Positions 5,307-9,303 of a DNA stretch of 9,303 bases are shown here, piece after piece (the first letter of the stretch is position 1; each line of letters opens with the position of its first letter). Source of the stretch: an uncultured Bacilli bacterium (GTDB lineage Bacteria > Bacillota_I > Bacilli_A > RF39 > UBA660); assembly GCA_947853245.1 (NCBI GenBank), contig CANTWP010000026.1, positions 1 to 9,303 of the forward strand, read 5' to 3'. The translations under genes and the position numbers were made by a program. The notes under the pieces were generated by a model. It was not told the DNA's origin. It made no database searches and saw nothing but the letters and a program-made list of their open reading frames with translations.

Positions 5307-6521
5307 ATGAAAAAGAATTGGTTACTTATTATCACAGGTAGTATTGTTTATTTAACTGTTATTACTCTATCTATTTATTATGTAATGGTACCAGGTATTA
5401 ATAAATTAAAAGAAGCTAATAACGTTAAGGAATTAACATCATCAGAAAAAGCAGAAATGATTAAAGAAATAAATTATAAATACTTGGCATTAGAACAAGA
5501 GTTAAATGAAAAATATAATATTTCTACTCAAGAAATCAATCAAAAATATATTCCATCTATTGAAGAAATTAATCAAAAATATAAAGAAAATGAAAATTCT
5601 ATTAAAGAAAAATATGCTGATGAAATTAAAAAAAATAAAAATAAAATTACTGATTTAAGAGTTGCTCAAGATAAAGAATTCTGGGCCAACGGATTATCCA
5701 AAAAGTGGTATCAGCTAAGTGATCAAATATCTGAATTACAAAGTAAACAATTTGATATTGAGGAAGAAGAACGTAAAGAAATAAGAAATAACGAAACTTT
5801 ACAAAAAGAAGAAATAAAAAATATCAATGACAAACAACAGTTAGAATTAGAAAAAATAAATGAGAATAAAAATATTGATTTAAAAAAAATAAACAGTGAT
5901 AAGGAAAATGAAATAGATAGAATAAATAAGCAAAATATTAATAAAAACTCTATTAAAAATTCTGGTATATTTAATATTATACTTGGTATTATTGTAATTA
6001 TAATTCCTATCTTATATATAATATTAATATTTAATAGATTAACACATCTATCTAACTCTGTTAAAGAGAAATGGAGTCAAGTTGATATTTTCTTGAAACA
6101 ACGTACTGATTTAATCCCAAATATTGTAGAATCTGTTAAAGGATTCTCTGAACACGAAAAATCAACCTTAACTAAAGTTACTAAAGCAAGAAATCAGGTT
6201 ATCAAAGCCACTACTAAAGAAGAAGAAATAAGTGCTAATAAAGATTTAAGCAATGTTATCAATAGATTATTATTCTTACAAGAAGATTACCCAGAATTAA
6301 AGGCTAATACAAATTTTATGAATTTACAAGCAAATTTAAAAGAAATAGAAAATAATATCTCTTATGCTAGACAAATTTATAATAAAGCAGTTCTAAAATA
6401 TAAAAATAAATTAGAAATGTTTCCTTCCAATGTGATTGCTAGTATATTTAATTTCAAACCAGAATTATTCTTTACTATTGATGACGATGATAAAGAAAAT
6501 CCAAATATAAGTTTCAACTAA
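5307..6521 (+). CDS. LemA-family membrane protein with long N-terminal coiled-coil extension
   Basis: 404 residues. Residues 5-28 form one membrane helix and 40-215 a highly charged coiled coil. Residues 221-242 form a second helix, and 243-404 match the whole LemA domain (VKEKWSQVDIFLKQRTDLIPN, VKGFSEHEK, VTKARNQVIKA, MFPSNVIASIF and the terminal ENPNISF). The C-terminal 184 residues alone equal a normal LemA protein (about 180-200), so this looks like a LemA with an added membrane-anchored rod. The coiled coil holds five tandem 11-residue units at 54-108 (E-I-N-x-K-Y theme) and four more at 168-211 (xx-I/L-xx-I-N theme). By the positive-inside rule, the rod would lie outside and the LemA part inside. 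LemA function is poorly understood. The ATG follows AAAGGG by ten bases. It may be co-transcribed with the tRNA-Arg 46 bp upstream. Confidence 0.85.
   Translation: MKKNWLLIITGSIVYLTVITLSIYYVMVPGINKLKEANNVKELTSSEKAEMIKEINYKYLALEQELNEKYNISTQEINQKYIPSIEEINQKYKENENSIKEKYADEIKKNKNKITDLRVAQDKEFWANGLSKKWYQLSDQISELQSKQFDIEEEERKEIRNNETLQKEEIKNINDKQQLELEKINENKNIDLKKINSDKENEIDRINKQNINKNSIKNSGIFNIILGIIVIIIPILYIILIFNRLTHLSNSVKEKWSQVDIFLKQRTDLIPNIVESVKGFSEHEKSTLTKVTKARNQVIKATTKEEEISANKDLSNVINRLLFLQEDYPELKANTNFMNLQANLKEIENNISYARQIYNKAVLKYKNKLEMFPSNVIASIFNFKPELFFTIDDDDKENPNISFN
5466..5630 (+). repeat. Five 11-residue (hendecad) coding repeats
   Basis: Codons 54-108 of the LemA-type gene fall into five consecutive 11-codon units starting EINYKY, ELNEKY, EINQKY, EINQKY and SIKEKY. 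The conserved hydrophobic residue at position 2 and the K-Y at positions 5-6 recur at exact 33-bp spacing. Confidence 0.8.
5808..5939 (+). repeat. Four further 11-residue coding repeats
   Basis: Codons 168-211 form four 11-codon units: EEIKNINDKQQ, LELEKINENKN, IDLKKINSDKE and NEIDRINKQNI. Position 3 is always I or L and positions 6-7 are always I-N. The phase differs from the first block, from which it is separated by about 60 residues containing FWANGLSKKWYQLSDQI. Confidence 0.78.
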
Positions 6522-6526
6522 AAATG

Positions 6527-6552
6527 AATAGTACTTTACGGTACTATTTTTT
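6527..6552 (+). terminator. Intrinsic terminator of the LemA-type gene
   Basis: Stem AATAGTAC (6527-6534) with GTACTATT (6541-6548), a 6-nt loop, then a run of T to 6552. It begins six bases after the stop codon. Confidence 0.85.
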
Positions 6553-6555
6553 GAT

Positions 6556-6585
6556 CACAAAAAAGTAAGTTGCAAGACTTACTTT
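6556..6585 (-). terminator. Minus-strand terminator beside the IS remnant
   Basis: A perfect 9-bp inverted repeat, AAAGTAAGT (6562-6570) and ACTTACTTT (6577-6585), with a 6-nt loop. On the minus strand it runs into TTTTTT. It would stop leftward transcripts from the IS or from ugd before they reach the LemA-type gene. It ends exactly where the IS end begins. Confidence 0.7.
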
Positions 6586-6631
6586 GAGTGTGTAAGGAAA
6601 TCTGTGTAAATGATATCTTTCCACGATAATT

Positions 6632-6654
6632 GGAACTTATATAGTTCCTTTTTT
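6632..6654 (+). terminator. Subterminal terminator within IS end
   Basis: Hairpin GGAACT/AGTTCC (6632-6637 with 6643-6648) with a 5-nt loop and six T residues on the plus strand. It would stop transcription entering the element from outside, antisense to the transposase. Confidence 0.65.
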
Positions 6655-6696
6655 GTTACATTAATAATATCATATATAAAATAGTTTTCAAAGAAC

Positions 6697-6978
6697 TTAA
6701 ATTCTATTATCAAACATAATAGATAATTCCGATAATATTTGTCCCCAGTTTCTATATGCTTGATCCCATTTTTTATCAATATTTTTAACTGATAAATATA
6801 AACATTTTAATATGGACATATCTGTTGGAAAAACAGACTTAGTTTTAGTATATTTTCTAAATTGTCTATTTAATGATTCTATTGTATTTGTTGTATACAT
6901 TATTTTTCTTATTGGCTCAGAAAATTGGAAAAATGGACATATAGCATCCCAATTCAACTCCCATATTTTAAATGCTGT
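6697..6978 (-). pseudogene. IS256-family transposase, C-terminal fragment
   Basis: The last 93 codons of a DDE transposase of the IS256/Mutator group (about 390-400 residues when whole). Diagnostic stretches are ELNWDAICPFFQFSEPIRK, the family signature IMYTTNTIESLNRQFRK, VFPTDMSILKCLYLSVKNI, KKWDQAYRNWGQILSELSIMF. The final catalytic Glu of the DDE triad would be the E of TIESLNRQ. The two catalytic Asp and the DNA-binding region are missing. The frame is open upstream to an ATG at 7017, but the first 13 codons are a translation of the second IS end, not transposase. The fragment cannot be active. It keeps an uninterrupted frame and normal stop, so the truncation is probably not very old. 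Confidence 0.85.
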
Positions 6979-7046
6979 GAGTCTGTAAATAATTTTGTGT
7001 AAATAGAATCTCTCCATGATAGAATATAAGAAATGGAGAGATTTTA
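6979..7046. mobile_element. Second IS256-type end, same orientation, with hairpin
   Basis: Positions 6979-7003 match 6586-6610 at 20 of 25 bases in the same orientation (both begin GAGT and finish TGTGTAAA). Similarity continues about 18 bases further. As in the first element, a hairpin follows: AATCTCTCCAT (7007-7017) with ATGGAGAGATT (7033-7043), then T-rich sequence. No transposase C-terminus follows, so only the tip of a second, related element is left. Confidence 0.65.
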
Positions 7047-7066
7047 TTATATTTTTCTCGTTTTTC

Positions 7067-7261
7067 TTATAATAATTTAAAATTGCAACATCTTTTATCT
7101 ATATTTTTATCTAATATATTAAGAAAAATATGCTCGAGACTATCAATATTATCATGAGCTTTTATAGAAACAATTTCTATTTTTGCTTCTTATATTATTT
7201 CTTCTATTTTTAATTTAACATCAAAATAATGTAGATAAACATATAAATATATCAAGTTTCC
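7067..7261 (-). pseudogene. Possible broken coding remnant downstream of ugd
   Basis: The 222 bp between the second IS end and the ugd stop contain one minus-strand frame that is open apart from a single stop at 7192-7190. About 23 codons (GNLIYLYVYLHYFDVKLK...) precede that stop and 40 follow it (EAKIEIVSIKAHDNIDSLEH...). The composition looks protein-like, but there is no recognised family, start or ribosome site. It may be the debris of a gene cut by the IS, or chance in AT-rich DNA. Confidence 0.2.
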
Positions 7262-7265
7262 TATT

Positions 7266-8432
7266 TTAATCTCTATTATATATATCTCTTGTATAAACTT
7301 TTTCTAAAACATCATTAACATTATTATCTATACGATTAGCTAAAATAACATCTGAAATTATTTTAAATTTATCTAATTGATTCATAACTATACAATCATT
7401 AAATTTATTAGTTTTTAGACTTGGTTCATATATTATAATATTTATATTATTCTTTTTTAATATTTCAATAATATATTGAATAGCGCTATTTCTAAAGTTA
7501 TCTGAATTTTTCTTCATAGTTAATCTATATATGCCAACAACCTTTGGATCTTTTTTTAAAATCATTTCTGCAATATGTTTTTTTCTGGTCTCATTACTAT
7601 GAACAATAGCACTAATTAAATTCTCTGGAACATTTTCATAATTCGCTTTTAATTGCTTAGTATCTTTTGGCAAACAATATCCACCATAACCAAAAGATGG
7701 ATTATTATAATAATCACCAATTCTTAAATCTAAACAAACACCGTCAATAATGTCTTTAGTATTTAATTTGTTGATTTCTCCATATGTATCTAATTCGTTA
7801 AAATAAGCAATTCTTAAAGCAAGATATGTATTTGCAAACAATTTAACAGCTTCAGCTTCTGTTGAATTCATATATTTAATAGTTACATTGTCCTTTAAAG
7901 ATGCTTTTTTTAATAATTCTCCAAAAATTTTTCCCTCTTCTGATAAACTTCCAACAATAATTCTAGATGGATATAAATTATCATATAATGCATTACCTTC
8001 TCTTAAAAACTCAGGTGAGAAAAAGATATTATTAATACTATATTTATTTTTCATCTCTTCCACAAAACCAACCGGTACAGTAGATTTAACTACAATTGTA
8101 GTATCAATATTCATATTAACTACTTTTTCAATAGTGTCTTCTACATTAGAAGTATCAAAATAATTTTGATTTTCATCATAATTAGTAGGTGTACATATAA
8201 TAATATATTGAGAATTTTTAAAAGCTTTTTGGTAATCGGTTGTTGCTTTTAAATTTAACTTTTTTTCTTTAAAATATTTTTCAATATACTCATCTTTAAT
8301 TGGTGATATACGATTATTAACCATATTAACCTTAGAAGTCAAAACATCAACAACATACACTTCATTATCTTGACTTAATAGTGTAGCTAGTGATAGTCCT
8401 ACATACCCACAACCAACAATAGTAATTTTCAT
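7266..8432 (-). CDS. ugd: UDP-glucose 6-dehydrogenase
   Basis: Oxidises UDP-glucose to UDP-glucuronate with two NAD+, giving a precursor for capsule and other acidic polysaccharides; cytoplasmic. The 388 residues equal the short enzyme class (the E. coli Ugd length). The N-terminal Rossmann motif is VGCGYVGLSLA. ICTPTNYDENQNYFDTS and KSTVPVGF follow, then SPEFLREGNALYDNLYPSR, the central helix with Lys197 and Asn201 (VKLFANTYLALR), and the active-site loop FGYGGYCLPKDTKQL with the nucleophile Cys253 and Asp257. The C-terminal nucleotide-binding domain includes VGIYRLTMK and DNFRNSAIQ. The frame is open 12 codons further upstream, but AGGTGG at 8445-8440, seven bases before the ATG at 8432, decides the start. 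All catalytic residues are present. It stands as a single gene between debris regions. It could in principle act on UDP-ManNAc, but the motifs favour UDP-glucose. Confidence 0.92.
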   Translation of the reverse strand: MKITIVGCGYVGLSLATLLSQDNEVYVVDVLTSKVNMVNNRISPIKDEYIEKYFKEKKLNLKATTDYQKAFKNSQYIIICTPTNYDENQNYFDTSNVEDTIEKVVNMNIDTTIVVKSTVPVGFVEEMKNKYSINNIFFSPEFLREGNALYDNLYPSRIIVGSLSEEGKIFGELLKKASLKDNVTIKYMNSTEAEAVKLFANTYLALRIAYFNELDTYGEINKLNTKDIIDGVCLDLRIGDYYNNPSFGYGGYCLPKDTKQLKANYENVPENLISAIVHSNETRKKHIAEMILKKDPKVVGIYRLTMKKNSDNFRNSAIQYIIEILKKNNINIIIYEPSLKTNKFNDCIVMNQLDKFKIISDVILANRIDNNVNDVLEKVYTRDIYNRD

Positions 8433-8497
8433 CTTTACACCACCTATTTTTTTAAAAAAGTGGCACAAAAGGTAATAGTTTGTTCTAATTTTAACTT

Positions 8498-8526
8498 AAT
8501 ATATTTTTATTACTTTGTTAAGCCAA
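8498..8526 (-). promoter_or_regulatory. Sigma-A-like promoter of ugd
   Basis: On the minus strand, -35 TTGGCT (8526-8521), a 17-bp spacer and -10 TATATT (8503-8498). The transcript would start near 8491 with a leader of about 60 bases. It indicates that ugd is transcribed on its own rather than from the glycosyltransferase side. Confidence 0.55.
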
Positions 8527-8680
8527 CTCTCTCAAAATTTAAAATTATTATATAATATATTTATAATAAAATCAATAAATTAAATAGAAGAATGTCTAAC
8601 CTTTTAAACCCATTATAATTTATAAGTACATTTATATTTAATAATTATTTCAAATTTTTTGTTAGAAATATTATGAATTT

Positions 8681-8770
8681 TTAATTTTTATAATACTTCA
8701 TGGTTTCTATTATGTATTGTTCAGTATACTTTTTATCTTTTTTAATCACAGACTTCACATTTTTTGACAA
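8681..8770 (-). pseudogene. Short coding-like fragment, possibly transposase N-terminus
   Basis: Minus-strand frame from a TTG at 8770 giving 29 residues (SKNVKSVIKKDKKYTEQ..., ending MKYYKN). The KKYTEQY-I-x-E-T-M-K-Y-Y stretch vaguely resembles the start of IS3-type OrfA proteins (KKYTxEFKxxxVxLY), after which a stop ends the frame. No ribosome site is seen. The match is weak, and a chance frame is quite possible. Confidence 0.15.
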
Positions 8771-8816
8771 AAAAAGACTAAAATTTGCGACTTTTTAAAG
8801 CCATTCTAGTCTTTTT
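8771..8816. terminator. Bidirectional terminator
   Basis: A 10-bp stem, AAAAAGACTA (8771-8780) with TAGTCTTTTT (8807-8816), encloses 26 nt that can themselves pair partly. T-runs follow on both strands. It would end leftward transcripts coming from the glycosyltransferase side before ugd. Confidence 0.7.
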
Positions 8817-8840
8817 ATTTTTGTAATCTAATTATTTACC

Positions 8841-8957
8841 TTAATTCTCTTTTATAGCAGCTTGTGCCACGTCCTTTATTGGAGATAGAATTACATTACC
8901 ATACTTTTGTAATATATACCGCAAACAATAATGGTAATAGATTATCAATCTATCATT
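8841..8957 (-). pseudogene. C-terminal coding-like fragment, family unknown
   Basis: 38 open codons ending in a stop at 8841. The last part, YGNVILSPIKDVAQAAIKEN, is markedly more protein-like than its AT-rich surroundings. Upstream, the frame breaks at a stop, and other frames carry short plausible pieces (for example INDEGILILK), suggesting frameshift decay. I do not recognise the family. Its position, in line with the glycosyltransferase fragment, fits a decayed polysaccharide gene. Confidence 0.25.
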
Positions 8958-9075
8958 CTAAAAATCAATCATTATTTTAAAATTAAAATACCTTCATCAT
9001 TAATACAAAATGATTATGCCATCAAAATTTTATAAATACAAATTTATGATTTACTTCTTTAGTTTATTAAGATTT

Positions 9076-9303
9076 TTAATTTGTTTTATAACTTTTTTTC
9101 CTAATATTATATCTATTTTCAACATCTTTATAATAACATTCTTTAATTTCTAAAGATATAGTTGTTTTTTTTATATAATATTTAGCTAATTCTACCATTT
9201 CTTTTAATATTTTTAACTTATCAATAGCACATTTAGTTAAATTAGTAGATAAACTACTATCATACTTTAAATAATGATATCCAACATAATCTATTGCTTT
9301 TAC
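9076..9303 (-). CDS. Probable family-2 glycosyltransferase, C-terminal part (runs off the window)
   Basis: 75 codons open from the right edge to a stop at 9078-9076, so this is the 3' end of a gene that begins outside. It starts VKAIDYVGYHYLKYDSSLST and continues DKLKILKEMVELAKYY. This resembles the region after the catalytic domain of many GT2 glycosyltransferases, where a Y-x-Y-x-x-R-x-x-S-I/L motif precedes a helix of the L-D-x-L-K-x-x-E type. The tail is Lys- and Tyr-rich. The catalytic GT-A domain with its DxD is not in the window, so the call rests on a short stretch. Orientation and neighbourhood (ugd) fit an exopolysaccharide or capsule locus. A reverse transcriptase tail (DYVGY motif) was considered and is less likely. 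Confidence 0.4.
   Translation of the reverse strand, partial: VKAIDYVGYHYLKYDSSLSTNLTKCAIDKLKILKEMVELAKYYIKKTTISLEIKECYYKDVENRYNIRKKSYKTN

Larger units (their letters stand above)
6586..6978 (-). mobile_element. Truncated IS256-family insertion sequence
   Basis: Remnant of an IS256/Mutator-type element. The end next to the transposase C-terminus is preserved at 6586-6610 (it begins GAGTGTGTAA and closes with TGTGTAAA). The transposase 3' part follows on the minus strand. The 5' part of the transposase and the matching inverted end are missing, because at 6979 the sequence switches to a second IS end. No target duplication can be defined without the other end. Confidence 0.75.
8527..9075. other. 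Gene-poor, very AT-rich stretch with coding debris
   Basis: No complete gene is visible in about 550 bp. It contains two short minus-strand coding-like tails (8681-8770 and 8841-8957) and one bidirectional terminator (8771-8816), listed separately. The rest is AT-rich sequence with many stops in all frames. It is most simply read as decayed genes between ugd and the glycosyltransferase at the right edge. Confidence 0.5.

Noticed and set aside
6579..6779. 66-codon minus-strand open frame overlapping the transposase end
   Set aside because: It reads a different frame across the transposase 3' end and the IS terminus. It is not protein-like and has no start signals.
7888..8163. 91-codon plus-strand open frame inside ugd
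   Set aside because: It lies antisense to conserved active-site regions of ugd and has no ribosome site or family resemblance.
9240..9303. Reverse transcriptase C-terminus (DYVGY motif), which would suggest a retron or DGR
   Set aside because: The following residues (YHYLKYDSSLST then an amphipathic helix) fit a GT2 tail better. No template repeats or structured RNA were seen nearby.
1..9303. CRISPR array, riboswitch or phage module
   Set aside because: No regularly spaced direct repeats, no recognisable riboswitch core ahead of any gene, and no phage structural or integrase genes were found on reading both strands.

Overview
The window reads as chromosome of a very AT-rich, endospore-forming Firmicute, most likely of the Clostridia. 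The evidence is the low GC content, the Gram-positive type ribosome binding sites (AGGAGG and AGGTGG variants), the many intrinsic terminators, and a SleC-type spore cortex-lytic protein, which is typical of clostridial spores. The species cannot be named from sequence alone.

Layout. Positions 1-69 hold a tRNA-Lys(CTT) cut by the window edge. A terminator follows, then the alanine racemase gene alr (131-1210, +). A shared bidirectional hairpin separates alr from the convergent two-gene operon rmlD-rmlC (2665-1227, -), the last two steps of dTDP-L-rhamnose synthesis. Next comes a divergent pair of spore or cell-wall genes: a SleC-like cortex-lytic protein (4021-2801, -) and a protein made of two peptidoglycan-binding domains and two nearly identical LysM domains (4139-4972, +). 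After a short non-coding stretch with an unusual triple octamer, a tRNA-Arg(CCT) lies 46 bp ahead of an oddly built LemA-family membrane protein (5307-6521, +).

From about 6550 the window becomes scrapyard-like. There is an IS256-family insertion sequence remnant (C-terminal 93 codons of the transposase plus one end), a second IS end in the same orientation, and a short broken frame. An intact UDP-glucose 6-dehydrogenase gene (8432-7266, -) follows, with its own promoter. The last 870 bp hold small coding-like fragments, a bidirectional terminator, and the C-terminus of a probable family-2 glycosyltransferase that runs off the right edge.

Theme. Almost everything concerns the cell envelope: D-alanine for peptidoglycan, dTDP-rhamnose and UDP-glucuronate as polysaccharide precursors, a glycosyltransferase, and proteins that bind or cut cortex peptidoglycan. 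The right third looks like a decaying accessory polysaccharide locus disturbed by insertion sequences. I did not find a complete, clearly new multi-gene system. The most unusual single object is the LemA protein, whose N-terminal half is a membrane-anchored coiled coil built of 11-residue repeats.
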